A DNA stretch of 64,000 nucleotides from positions 248,001-312,000 of the forward strand of contig KV748213.1 of NCBI GenBank assembly GCA_001692895.1, written 5' to 3'. Made by a program: the position numbers and the translations under genes. Under the pieces are notes generated by a model. The model saw only the letters and a program-made list of their open reading frames with translations. It was not told the DNA's origin and did not search any database. This stretch comes from Cenococcum geophilum 1.58. Its lineage: Eukaryota > Ascomycota > Dothideomycetes > Gloniales > Gloniaceae. How positions within the stretch are numbered: position 1 is the stretch's first letter; every line of letters begins with the position of its first letter. Below, in pieces: positions 49,101 to 62,207 of the stretch.

Positions 49101-52100
49101 TAAGGCTATATATAAACTATCGCGGCCTTAATAAGATTACAATTAAGAACCGTTACCTACTACTACTGGTTAGTAAAATGCTGGATTAACTATTTAGGGC
49201 GAAGATCTTTACGAAGTTAAATCTATAAGACGCCTATTATAGGCTCCGTATTAAAGAAGGGGATAAGTAAAAGACCGCTTTTAAGACCTAATACGGCCAC
49301 TTTAAGTATTTAGTGATGCCTTTTAGGCTAGCTAATACGCCTATAATATTCTAATTATATATTTACAGAGCCTTAGGGGGGCTAGTTAACCGCATATATA
49401 TTATCTATTTAGATAATATCTTAATTTACTTAAAAGACGAGGATTAATACGAGTAATATATCCGCGAAGTGCTGGAATGTTTGGATAATTAGGGCCTCTA
49501 TGCTAAGGTATTAAAGTATATCTTTAATACTAAGTAGGTTAAGTTTTTAGGTTATATTATAACGCCTATAAGTATAATTATAGACCTAGTATAAGTGTAG
49601 ATAATCTAGGAGTAGCTAGAGTTAGAGAGCTACTAGGATATTTAAGTATTTCTAGGCTTTACCAATTTCTATAGGCGTTTTATTTATAACTACTTAGATA
49701 TTACCTAATACCTATTTAATTATATTATAGAAGCTTCCTAAGACTTAACCTAAGGAGTAAAAAGCTTAAAGGTAGTAAGGAAGAAAACTAAAAAGGGACT
49801 AACTAAATAGTATAAGCTATGGTTATAGCCTAGAAAGGTTTAGGAGGCCTTTTAGAAACTTTATATAAAGTTTATAGAAGCTTTATTACTACGGCATTTT
49901 AACCTAAATTAGCCATTAATAATAATTACTAATATATTAAATTTTGCCCTTATTAGTATCTTACTGCAACCTAATAGGTATCCGGACGCTACTTAGCTCT
50001 ATTAGAGACTAGTAATATTTTATAATAGAAAATCCTAGGGACCTAAAGTTAGGTATTATACCCATAATAAGGAACTGCTAGCTATAGTTAACTGCTTTAA
50101 ATAGTAGCAACACTACCTTAAGCACGCGAGCTATACCACTTATATACTCTTAGATTATTATAATTTACGCTACTTTTTAACTATAAAGGAGCTTATACTT
50201 TAATAAGCTAGATAGGCAGAGGAGCTTATATAGTTTAATTTTAAGATTAAATATAAGCTAAGGGAAAACAACCTTACTAATAGACTGTTATAACGGCTAG
50301 ACTATACTAAAGGCTTTAAAACGGGAGAAGGAAAATAGATAATAGATATCTTACTCCCTATATTATAGAATAAGCTCTAGGTATAGAATGCTTAAGTACC
50401 CACAGCTCTATATACCGAGTTTTAGGCAGTATAAGCCCTATTAGTTTTTACTAACGTTCTAGCTAGTACCCGGTCCGTTACTAATAAGGGTCTAAATATA
50501 CTTAAATAGGACGTCCCTAATATATTCTCGGAACCTGGTAATATACTATCCCTAATTGTTAAGCTATCCCCTTAAACTAATAGCGAAGCTATAGAGCAAT
50601 TGGAACTCGGAGCCCTATAATAACTAAAGGACTTTAACCTTATAGCGGCCTTCCTAATATACGCATATTAAAGAGTTATAAGATCTATAGTACTATCTAG
50701 TTTTATATTTGGAGTAGTATAGAATAAAACAGCTTTTACCTAGGAACTATTTAACAGGTTAATAGACCTTATCCGTAAGGTATAATAAAGGGACGCTTTC
50801 TATACTATTCTTAATATAAAAGTAGACCGGAAACGTAATAGAAAGGAAGCTGCTAGGCGCTACTATTAGGAACTAAACCCGATGGGCCTACTATATAAAG
50901 ATAGTAAGGTTTAGGTGCTATAAGAAGTAAATCTACAACAGAAGATTCTTATAAAGAATTACGATAATTCTTTAGGCGGCCACTATAGTTAAGCAAAAAT
51001 AGTAGAATTACTTTAATATAAATAATATTGGCTAAGGCTTAATTAGGAAGTAAAGGAGTATATTAGCTATTGCGAGAAGTGTTAAGTATATAAGATCTAT
51101 AGGCATAAGCCATAGGGTCTACTTAAATTAGTTCACCCCGCTAGTAAGCTATAACGATATTACACTATAAACTTTATTACGGATCTCCCGCTATTTAAAG
51201 ATAGCTAAGGATGAATATATAATTCGGTCCTTATACTTATTAATAGGTTTTTAAAGTACGTCTAATACCTTTCTGTTAATAAGACGATTAATATATAAGA
51301 GCTCGCCAACCTAATTAAGAAGAAATGCTTTCTTAAAGTAGATTAGCCGCACTCTATTATTACTAATAGGGGCAGTGTTTTTATAAGTTAGTACTAGTCA
51401 GATCTATACTTCCATTTAAAGATAGACCACCGTTATAGTATGGCTTTTTACCTAAAGATAAATAGGTAAATAGAACGCCAGAACTAGGAACTGGAGTCTT
51501 ACCTACGGATATATTTAAACTATTAGTAAGACAACTAGTATAAGCTACTTCCGTACGCGGAGTACGCTTATAATTTAAAGTAATATATATCGTATAAGTA
51601 TGCACTAATCTAGATTGCCTATAGCGTCCGACTATTTAGGTTTAATAGTATACCTAATAATTACTGGCTAAGGCCGCATAATTAGTTATAGAATCCTACT
51701 AGGAAGTTTAAGGATATCTACTAAAGAGTATAAGAATACCTTTAGGAATAGGAGGAGTAATAAAAGTATATAAAGTAGAGCCTATAAGATGCCTAAGAGT
51801 AATAGAGACTTTAGTATAACCATAAGCACTAGGATAAGTATTTTAGAGTAGGTGTAACAAAACCTAGTAAGTACTACGATAGGCTCGTTATTAGGCTAGG
51901 TATATAGGTAAAGTAAATTAAAGTTAATAACGTAATAATAACTAGTAGAGTAGTTGCCTAATAAATTAACTCTAATTATATTCTAAGAATTATTATAAGG
52001 AAGGAACTATCTAGGTAGGGACTAAGGGTCCTTAAATATATAACCGTACTCCTATAAAATCTTTCTTATATATAATATATATGTGCTCTATTTACTCTAT

Positions 52101-52155
52101 TACGGATTATATAGATTCTATAAATTATATAGATTATATTATATAACCTTAGTTA
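46166..52155 (+). mobile_element. Ty3/Gypsy retrotransposon internal region, RIP-inactivated
   Basis: Plus-strand gag-pol in decayed frames. A gag-like region lies at about 46300-47900. Protease (LYNSGAEINLI, the D of DSG changed to N) is at about 48035. Reverse transcriptase runs from about 48980 to 49740, with LREYF..LLEKG, SPLGALIFF, YRGLNKITIKNRY, FTKLNL.DAYYRLRIKEGDK and the active site YLDN (from YLDD) near 49405-49420. RNase H-like sequence is at about 49850-50300. Integrase has its zinc-binding GGHY...H..YCEKC motif at about 50975-51090 and FITDLPL at 51175. Stops occupy Gln and Trp codons. No matching 3' LTR was found before the next element starts at 52161, so the right end is undefined. 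Ns lie at 47280 and 47300. Confidence 0.85.
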
Positions 52156-52160
52156 CTATT
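52156..52160 (+). repeat. 5-base target-site duplication (left), CTATT
   Basis: Identical to 62809-62813; the pair brackets the large LTR element. Confidence 0.8.
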
Positions 52161-52435
52161 ATGGGAGGGTACGACCTCTCTAAGATAGGAAAGTGACAGT
52201 GCTGTCTATCTGTCTGTCAGTCAGTTGGTTAGTTGGTTGGTTGGTTATAATTAGTTAGTAGAACAGGCAGTAAAAAAGAAAGAAAAGAGTATATTGTATG
52301 TCTATTGTGCCTGTCCGAGTTGTTAAAGACTTTAAGGGCTTTAGACTAATCTATATAACTTATGTAAGGCCTAGGCTCTCCTAAAGCTATGCTTAATCTA
52401 GATGTTAAATCTAGAGGCCAAATCACACTACTATA
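52161..52435 (-). repeat. LTR (3' LTR of the minus-strand element)
   Basis: 275 bases starting ATGGGAGGGTACGACC and ending CACTACTATA. It contains a GTTA/GGTT microrepeat near 52220-52245. It is a direct repeat of 62534-62808, with the same length and transition-type differences only in most places. Confidence 0.92.
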
Positions 52436-52448
52436 TACCTCCCCTACC

Positions 52449-55400
52449 TAAGTCGTTATCCCTTAATAACTTCCGAAACTCTAAAACTTCTTATCTTCGA
52501 AATGAAGGCGCGGCAGGTAATTATATGCGCTTTTTACTCTTACTACAAACCTAAGATGGCGAACGAGGAGACTCCGTTCTGGTTAAATAAGACCGTTCTC
52601 GTCTACTTAGCTAAGCAGCAAGAGAGACTTCAGACTGGCGGCTCTTAGATAATATAGCTCTTTCGCACCCTTCTATTTACTTAGTTCTATCCCATAATTC
52701 TTTAGGCAACTTTATATAACTTTATCCTTCTATAACAACCAGGGGCACTCTACTTAGATCTACCGTAATAGCTAAAGGATTGATTCTATTATCGATGCAG
52801 TAGAAGTAAGAGCGGCTATTAAAGCGTTCCATCTTAGTCGTATATATTAGCTTAAACGCATCTTTATAATTCTTAACGGCCCTAAGACGGTAGGAATGCA
52901 TCCATTTCCTAACTTCGTTCCCGTTGCTATTAAGAAGAAGGTTACAATCTTAAACTACCGCTAAAGAATCCTATTGTCGTTTACCGAGAAGGGCGTTAAA
53001 TAGAGCGCTGGCAGCTATAAGCTTAACTGCTATAGGGAAGCAATATGGAATTATACTATAGAGATTGGTATATCTAGACGGCGTATGGGGCGGCGCTTTT
53101 AAGTCTTAGTACGCATCTGCCAACTCTACCTAAGTACCTCCTTTAGTAACCTTAAGGTTATTATAATCATCCTAAATACTAATAAACTATAGTAGTATTG
53201 TTCGCTAGGTTCTAGTTAAAGGTCCTTTTACTTTATAAGGAAGGTAAGGCATAGTTATACACATATCTCCTTTCTCATATAGCTAAGCTACCTAGTCGGT
53301 CGCATACTTTTCTACATCTTTAATAGTCTAGTCTTAGTTAGAGATCTTATAAACAAATCCATCGCCCTTAATCGATCCTCGCGCCTTAAGATCCTCATAC
53401 TATAATTCTAGGTGGTAATGCATACTAGGTAGAATAATCGTACAGTTATCCTTAGTCTTATTATCTAGAGAAACGCTCCTTTAGATTATGTTAGCACCGC
53501 GTCTACTTTTAAGGAGCGAGGGAATATTAACATTAATATGGCGGAAAGCTGTAGAGTCTCCTTTAACTGCGAATTTTATATAATAAGGGTAGGAGATAAG
53601 TCGCCATTAGCTGTTAGGTCTAAGGGCGCAATAGAGACAATAATACTAAGGGTCTTGTCTTATTAGCTATTAGTAGAAACTATAGACCATTATTCTTAAC
53701 CAGCCGTAATTTAGCCGCCTATTAATTAGACGCTAATAGTAGCGGTATATACGCATTTCCTTATTAATTATTACTAAGATACTAGAATCCCACTACTATC
53801 TAAACACGTTTAAAATTACAGATCCTTCTCGCTACTATACTTCTTAGTCTTTTAGTAACATTATCTAATTAAGCAAAGCCTCTCTATTATATAAAAACCT
53901 TGGCGCTAAGTTATAAATGAACTTATATAGTCCTAAGGAATTAGATAAAACTAAAGGTCTATAAGCCTTTCTAAACTAAGAGTATATAGTAGGGTCGGTC
54001 TTTATAGTGCCGAGGTAGTTATAAGCGTGATATATTAAATGGAGTCTATAACACAGTACGGCGTAGTTTAGATCCTTTATCGCTAAACCCATACGTTCTC
54101 CTATAGCTTATATATGCATTTAGCAGACCTTATATATCTTTAGATTAGAACTAGCTGCCCTATACTAACTACGCAAGAGCTTTATAACCTTAGTTGGTTT
54201 AATTTTAGTAGTTTAGTTTAGGGACGCCTTAAGATAAGTAGGCACATTATCCTTACAGTTATACCCTCGTTTTGCGCGGAGTATCGCTATAGCATCTACG
54301 GCCTCCTTAATATACTCCTTATTATCTCCCGGCTTAATAACGTTTTTATTAAATATTGATTCTACTCCTAGCCCTCCTACTTCTAGGTAAGCAATCGTTA
54401 GCCCTCTTCTTAGATTCCTTTTTAATAAAGATACTAATAGCCGCAAGGGTAAGCCAATAGGCGTTCTAGCTGCGAGAATACTCTCGTTTATAGATAATAA
54501 AGGTAAGTTAACTAATATAGGTGACCCTTATTAGAACGGACTTAGTATAATACTAATGCCTCCTTTTTAAACAGGTGTTGATGGCTGAAAGGCTAAGGGA
54601 TTTATTATATTAGAAGCATATCGTAAATATATTTGCAGTATAAGAGCTAAGCTCTCTCCTATTTATCTAATTCCAATATTAATAACCTTTAGCCCCATAG
54701 TAGTTAGTCTCCTACTTTTTAGCGGCAGGTCCTTATTTAAAACAAGGAAGTTAGTTAAGTGTCTTTCTAAGCCATGCTTATTTACTACCTAGTCTAATAC
54801 TGCCCTTCCTAGCATCTTTAGCGCGAGCGCGAAATCGGTCGGCTGTAGTTAAGTGGTGTTCTTAATGCCGCGTCCTAGATATTTGAGCCTGTTAATTAGG
54901 GCCTCATTAACTTATGCCATTACTTTATAAAGTGGGTAGACGGTAAGCTTTTAGGCGGTAGAAAGGAAGTAATAGGAAACCACATATTTAAGTGGACCGT
55001 TAAGAACACCTTATCCCTAGGACTTTTAGATGGTTTCTCTAGCTTTATTACACTAATTTCTTTAATCTTTTGCCATCTTACTAACGTTAGAGATGTTTTT
55101 AAAGATTAATAAGAACGCGTCCCTTCCTAGAGACGCTTATAGCCCGTTATCCTAGTTAATAAAATTAACTACCATACTAGTAGTATCTGCGTAGTTTTCT
55201 TAAGAGAGCAGAATCTCGTTATAGATTTGGAGGAGTACTACCTAACACTAATTAACTACGAAGCCTCTGACTTCTGCAAGGACGTCACTAATCTATTACT
55301 TAGCTCCTTTATATAGTACCAGAGGTCTACTAGATAAAGATATTATAAATATACTGTTGTTAATTCTATTTAATTTGTAACTTTAACTAATTACGGCTGT

Positions 55401-55500
55401 GTTTAAGGTTTATTAAGGGTAAAAAGGTAAAGTTTTAAATAGGGCTTTCTAATCTAAATAGTCTACTAAATCTAAGTGGCGGTATAAAGTTCTGCCGGCT
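52449..55500 (-). pseudogene. Additional retrotransposon ORF, possible Fe(II)/2OG dioxygenase
   Basis: A minus-strand frame of about 1000 codons runs in a single phase from about 55500 to 52450, broken only by TAG/TAA/TGA at plausible Gln, Trp and Arg codons. It starts after the pol end and palindrome and stops just before the 3' LTR. Readable segments include LINRLKYLGRGIKNTT, YLEVGGLGVESIFNKNVIKP (54320-54380), MGLAIKDLNYAVLCYRLHLI, then FRHINVNIPSLL (H at 53538-53540), SVSLDNKTKDNCTIILPSMH (H at 53418-53420) and later VKLIAASALFNALLGKR. The H-x-N (H-x-D before a RIP-type G-to-A change), an LD/N..T...C...LP..H segment about 35-40 residues later, and a helical C-terminal half recall the double-stranded beta-helix iron-binding layout of 2-oxoglutarate dioxygenases. 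This is inference. The frame itself is well supported; an unrelated accessory protein remains possible. Confidence 0.55.
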
Positions 55501-55516
55501 CTAATCGTTAAATGGA

Positions 55517-55559
55517 CCAATTATGATTTTCTATCCCCGGGATGGAAAATTGCTATTAG
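55517..55559. repeat. 43-base palindrome, copy 3
   Basis: Centred on CCCCGGGG-like sequence with ATTTTCTATC/GATGGAAAAT arms, between pol and the additional frame of the large element. It has the same 43-base length as copies 1 and 2 and matches them in inverse orientation. Confidence 0.85.
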
Positions 55560-55599
55560 TTTAGTAAAGGCGGTAAGCGGAACTAATATCTTTACAGTA

Positions 55600-58500
55600 A
55601 ATAATACTAGATGGTTATACGCAAATATTCTTCTATCCTTACCTTACTATTACTACGCATTAAATTCCTAACTAAAAAGTAAATAAGAAAGCGTAATAGA
55701 AAGAGCTTTAGGAAATACGGTAAATAAATAGATGGATTATACGGCTGTTATCTATATCCCCTTTCCTACCTTAGAACTTAACTGTCCCCTAGTTAAATGT
55801 TTTATACTTAGTTCTGTTAAACGATCTTTCTAAAACGCGCACTTCTTAAACTATACGGCGTTGTGATACTAGTGGATTTTATATAGTATCCTCCTTAGGT
55901 TCTAGCTCTGCTGTTATTTCTTATAGCATAGTTCCGCCTAACTAGTTAAGCTAGTCTTTTTAGCGGACCTTAGACATTTATTGTTAATAGAACTTCTTTA
56001 ATCTATTCCCTAGAGTTTAATTACAAAATGGCGTGCCGTTAAGATCCTTAATTAAGTACCATCCTTTATAAGGGTAACTCTTATATACGCGGAACGGGCC
56101 TAGCCATTTTAGATCTAACTTACAACTACTAGAATAGTCTTACTTAAGCTACATATTATAAAGTATAACTATATCTCTAACCTTAAATCCGTCTTAGTAA
56201 ATGCGGTAGGTGTTATTAAAGTACTCCTTATTTACTACCCTTAGTTGTCTTATACGCGCGATAGCCTCTTTTATATCTACGTCTCTTTAGTTAAACTGCT
56301 TTACACAAAGTACTAGTAGCTCTATAGTGGTCCGGACTATTTACTAAGGCAGCGTCTACTAAATAGGTATATAGAGTTTAATAGGAAGGATATACTTATA
56401 TCCGTATATAACTCTTACCGGTGTTATTTCCATAAGCCGCTTAATAGTTATCCTATCTGCCTATAAAACGGTATAAAGATTGTCTAGCCATAAGCTATCT
56501 ATCTTCGCTAAAGCGTCTATTATAGGTTTATAGCCTTACTCTATAAAGCCTTACGCCTAAGTATAATAAGCGGAAGCTATAACCCTTTTAATATTATAGA
56601 GCTCTACAAGCGTAGCGGTAACGTTAGTATTCTCTTCTCTACTATCTACAGAGAGCTGTTTAAATACTCCCTATCGGCAAATGACATCTTTATAAAGGAA
56701 CTTCGCTATACTTTTTATATCCTTATTTTAAAGGGCCCAAGCTTCTACCTATTTAGATATATATTCTTAAGTAATAGCCAGGTACTGGAATCCAAGACGG
56801 CTTAGAGGCATAAACGTAATGTTTACTACTACTTATTGCTATAAGGTAGACTCCTACGTAAAGTATATCGCTTCTTCTTCCTATTCTAGCTGTTGCTCCT
56901 AGCATTATAGATATAACTTAATATACCACAATATCTGATTCTATAGCCCTAGCTACTAATATTAATTTAAAATCCTCTAATATATTCCTTCTTGTCCGCG
57001 ATATCCGCTTTGATTATAAAGGCTTTTAATAATCTTTTACTAAGCGTCCTTATTATTAACTACCCTTTGTATTAGTATATTTTTTGACTATTAGCGGAAG
57101 AGCTGTTAATTGCGCACTAGGAATTTCAGTATATGTCGTTTAAACTTTTTAAATTCTTTAGTATTTATTTCTTCTAGACGTCGTAAGGTTACTAGCCATT
57201 TTATAATCTTTTAAAACTCCCCAGAATATAAGTCTTCTAGTAGCAGATTTACCTCTATTTTAACTGGGCTAGCCGTATATTCTAAAGCACTTAGTTCGCA
57301 GTTAATAAACTCTTTAATATCTTTAGTTAGCTTATTAGGTTATTCGCTATCTAGTGGTCGTTATAATAGTCTATTAGCTAGGCTATTTTTCTTCCTTAGA
57401 ATATGCCTAATATTAAAGTCCTATAACTAAATCTATGCTAGCTATTATATTATTAAGGCTCCTAGTAAATCGGTGGCAGTATAATTTAGTTGCGTAACTA
57501 AGGTATTTATATCCGTTTTAACCGTAAAGCGGACGCCGTATAGGTATACTTAATACTTCTTTAATGTATATAGCAATGCCTAATATTTAAGCTTTCCTAA
57601 ATTATACTTCTATTCCGCTTAAGACTAGATACCGCTCTTATATTAATATAGGTGGCGATAACCTTATACGTCCAGTTGTATAAGACTGTATCCCCACCCA
57701 TTCTTATATCCGTTAACGGCGAGAATAATTAGCCTAGCCCCCTTACTATAATCCAGTTGAACTAACGCGGGTATAGTAGTAATTGTATACTTTAGAGTCT
57801 TTATAGCAGTTATCTACTCTATACCCTATACAAACGGAACGTTTACTTATAGTAGTTAGAAGATTGGCTCTACCTTTATTGCGAAGTCTTCTACCTATAT
57901 TTGGTAATATACGACAACTCCTATAAAGGCTTAGGCAGATATAACGTCTTTATAATCTCTTTAGTAAATAATCTTTACGACTTTTAATTCTTCTAAATAT
58001 CGCCCCTTTCTATTACAGCGGTAACTAACTACTATAATCTCGTCCTTATAGAAATAAGACTTTACGCCTAAGATTATATACCTAGCTTGTTCTAAATCTA
58101 TAAGTACTCCGTCTAGCTATATAATGTGTTCTAGAATATATCTGCGCATGCCTAAAAGGCTCTCTTCTCTATTATACATTATCTATAGTCCTTTTACTAT
58201 AATATTATCCAGAAACGGTAAGGCATAGTGTGGGATATGTTGCTCTAGAATCTTAGTAATTGTCCTTATAAACTAGGCTACCGAATTTATTCCTTTTATA
58301 GGTACTGTTATTTATTATAGAAGTCCTAGAGGTGTTATAAAGGCTATTAGGTTCCTGCTTTCTATATCTAGCTCCAATTAGTTATATCTAGAGAAGAAGT
58401 TCACTAGAGATATAACTTTACACCCTATAAACTCTTTAGAAAACTCATTAGTATATAGCGGTAGATTTGCGTCCCTAATAGTCACTTAGTTGATATTTAT

Positions 58501-59600
58501 CGCCACATTAATTAGCTGGTACTTCTTGTGTTCCTTTTTGCTTATAAGAAACCATAGATTTTTATATAGGCTTTCGCAATATTCTAGAGTCCCTTAAGCC
58601 AGTTGTTCTTATAACATATTTATTACTTCCCTTTATAGGGCTCTTAGTATAGGGAAGTTCGGCACTTGCTATGCTTTATACAGTACAGTCTTAATCTTTA
58701 ATAGTAGAGTTACGTCTCTGCTAACACGACCTATCTTAAAGAACTCCCATACTAGAGCCTCTTCTTAGTTAAATAATATAGCCTCTAAGATTTCTTATTC
58801 TCTTAGCTGGAGGTCCCCTATAATTACGCGCTCTAATTATTCTGGCTTTAGCCGTGTACTATAGGCCAGCTTAGTATACTGCGGCTTAAGGAAATGATTA
58901 TATAGACTAAGGGGTAACTCTTAAATGGACGCCTTTTGCCAACGTAAGGCCACTTCTCGCCACTTTATTATTCCTCCTATAACCGTTCTGTCTAGTGCTG
59001 ACGAATTAACCAGGCGGACCTTCTCTGCCTTTCGTTTATATATAGTTGCTATACTTATAGCTTTCTATTAGGCCTTGCTCCTATAGCCTTCTATTTATAT
59101 TATAAATAGATCCGTCGTCTTTGACATTCGATATATAAGGGATCTAGCCTTCGCCTTAAATACTGGCTTCTGCCTTCCTCCTAAGTGCTTCTTTAGGACT
59201 TCCTTTAACGTTTCGCTGTTAAGATTTCTCTATCTAGCGTTGTGCTCTTCTTCCTGTCGATTGCCCTGTTTAGTAGATATTTAGAATAGTAAACGTCCTT
59301 ATTAAAGCCGCACCTTATTTCCTTTCTCTCCGTCCTCGGCGTCCTCCTTATTCTAATATACTGGGTTATAAGTAACCCTAGATACGATCCTAGCGGTTAT
59401 ACTAGTTACACGTTTCCTAAACTACTGCCTATACTAATTCCTTTATCTGGTCTAAGGAATATTGCGTCCTTATAGGATGTTAAGAACCTTATTTTAACTC
59501 CGCTATCTTCTAATTAAATAATATAAGATACCTAGCCTATTGCGGTTTACTGCGTTGCTAGCCTAGCCCTTACTAACTACGGCTTACTAAGTATTACCTT
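55600..59600 (-). pseudogene. Ty3/Gypsy pol of the large element
   Basis: Read on the minus strand. Reverse transcriptase runs from about 58900 to 58000: HKKYQLINVAINI, VTIRDANLPLYTNEF, then the active site PHYALPFLDNIIVKG near 58235-58180 (LDD changed to LDN). RNase H follows at about 57930-57550: YYQI.VEDFAIKVEPIF, ITAIKTLKYTITTIPAL, LIILAVNGYKNGWGYSLIQL. Integrase-type sequence extends to about 55700. The DANLP..TNEF and GATNS-type layout matches the fungal Gypsy lineage whose pol initiates RT with a 'RDANLPP' segment. Numerous RIP stops are present. The protein is non-functional. Confidence 0.82.
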
Positions 59601-62207
59601 ATATAACATTTCTCCCATAGTAATAAAAGTCGTGGATATTAAGACGTCCCCTATAACTATAGCGGCTATATATACTAATCCAATAAACTTAAACTAAGTC
59701 CTATTTGTAAATATTAGATATACGCCCTATAACTATAGGGGCAGACTTAATATCAGCAAGCTATATTATAGAGCTACACTTTCCTTAATAAGGTTAAGCT
59801 CCGCTCTAGAGTTAATTAAACACTTAACCCTTTTGTCTCCTATCTGTGCTTCCACCTTTAGACATTATTATTAAAACCAGGTGAATCCTGCTTCCCGTTT
59901 AATTTGGTCTACCTCTATAGTTATTAGGCTAGCTTAATTAGCATAAAACGTTAGGTATGCCAACAATATAGATGCCTTAACGCCCTCTTGCTTTTGTTGG
60001 TAAGGTTTTATAAAAGGTAGTAGGAGCGGCTTAAAGAATAACCTTATAACTTTAGGTATATACACAAGGCAGTTACTAATAGTAACTTTAATAGTTTTTA
60101 ATAAGATCTTGTTCGCTATTACGGTTGGGCTTAGGACATTCCCTTTTAATATGTCTATTATCCTAACTGGCTTTAGTTGCGGTACTTTAGCGGTTATAGT
60201 CGCTTCTATTCCTTACTCTACTTCTCTTCTTAGCTATTTAGTATAGTCTATTTTATTAGTCTCCTTATTGTTTACTAGTGAATAGGGGGCCTGCCGCTGT
60301 AGTTGTGGTGCGATTTAGACATATCCTCCTAGTTGTATATTTTAAACTATTGCCGGTTACAAACCAGTTAGTTTTAGAAATAGTTTTATCACCTTAATGT
60401 CTCCTCTTGGCTTTCTAAGATCGTATGACCGTATTATAGGCTGCGACTGGGTTGCTGCTCCTATTAGATTAACGTATACCGACTCTACTTAGTATATATC
60501 TTCCTAGGACTCGCCGAGCTCTTTTTTACTTTTAGCGCTATTGCTTTCTATAAGCTCTACTAAGGACGTATTTAGTTAGATACCTGTCGCCGTCGCATTG
60601 GGATTAATATTCGCATTCTACCTTAGCTAGTCTTTAAGGAACTGAATTTAATAGCTGCTTGGTAAATATGGGAGTGGATTTCCTAGGCGCTAACGTATTT
60701 TAGTATAGATTTGGTTGTTCTCGTTTATATATAAGAACCCCCAGCTAACTAGTTCTTAGAGCTCTAGGTATTAGTTAATAAAATAATAAGGGCCTCTATA
60801 TCTATAACACGTCTTATCTTATATTTAGTATGCACTAGGGTTTCCTAGTTTTCTATACCTTCCTAAACCTAGCTTATATCGCTCTCATAGCGCCCCTTTA
60901 TAGGACGGTAGTAGTTTGTTATTATTTATTACCGGTTATAGACCTACTTATTCTTAACGCGCTGACGCCTTATTTAGGAGCTGTATATACTATATTAGGT
61001 CTTAGCGAATTCTATTAAGGAACGGCATTAAAGATATAATGCTTGCTAATTTAACCGTCCTAAGATTAAGCTTCCGGAGTTAACTAGTAAGGCTCTTTAG
61101 CTTAGGGTCCGTCTCTTAGGTTATATAACGGGCACTTGCCGACTTATTTAGCTAAAAGACTATAGGCGGCTAAAGAGCAGCATCTCTCTAGTTTAATATA
61201 GCCGGCTACTGCTTGCAGAATTATTTAACTAGTTAACGGAGACCTTACTTTTTAGGGTTTATTATTAATAAGCGGTCTACGCCTTTATATAAATTAAGCC
61301 TGTTTTCTACAGCCCTTCTTAGTAGATAAAAGTTAAAAGACTCTCGTTTATCCGGGTTAGCTCCTGTCTTAGTTATAGTATATTTTTGATATTTAAATAG
61401 AAGTCCTTTTATAAACTAGTATCCTTATTTACGGTTTTCTAAATTACTAGCTTTAGTAACCTTCTAGGAAATTAGTGTAAATTGTCTATAGTACTCGCGT
61501 ATACTACTAGGTGGGTTGTTCCTATACTATAGTATATACGCTTCCAAGAATTCTACCGTCTTAACTTATTGAAAGTAGTTACTTCCTTAGTAGTCTATCT
61601 AAAGCTTTTTTATGAGTTCCGTTTATCTGCTAATAATAAACTTAGGCAGACTTTGGATCTAGGTCCCTATCTAATAGTTATAATATTTTAGAAGTCCTTA
61701 ATGCTTCTTATTGTCCGTAACACGGTGTCAAATATATAGTCGCTCATATTATTTAATAAATTGCGATATATTTTATCCCGTAAAGTAAGGAGTCCCTAGA
61801 GTCCCTAGAGCTGGCATAGGCTAGGCTATAATATATACCTTATCTTATTTTATTAGTGGTTTATTACAAGGTAACGGACTAGCAGTTTCTCCTAGGATAG
61901 GTAAGTTAACCTCTTAGTTCTTGTCCTCTTTTTACTAAAGGTTATTAGTTTTAGACGTTGTAGGAGTTAGGTCTAGTACCGCATCCTTTAGGTTAGGAAA
62001 ACTTCGTAGGTTAGCAGGCTGCCTACTTCCTTCTCTACCGTCATTATAGAATGGGCCTAGCATCCCTAGTATTCCCTTTATCAGTCCTATCGCCATTACT
62101 CTTATAAATTTAAGGAAGGCTTGTATAAATGCTAGAAGAATTATATAGACCGTTGCAAATATAGTAAATAAAAAATTAAAGACTTCTTTCTGCTGGTCCT
62201 GATGCAT
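59601..62207 (-). pseudogene. Gag-like frame of the large element
   Basis: Minus-strand coding-like sequence begins MHQDQQKEVFNFLFTIFATV at 62207. The first 90 codons are still open: a hydrophobic stretch (VYIILLAFIQAFLKFIRVMA), then GLIKGILGMLGPFYNDGRE. The rest to about 59600 is broken by RIP stops. Position after the 5' LTR identifies it as gag; I did not find an unambiguous zinc knuckle. The gag/pol boundary is approximate. Confidence 0.55.

Noticed and set aside
51381-51605. 74-codon minus-strand frame
   Set aside because: It is the antisense of the plus-strand Gypsy integrase.
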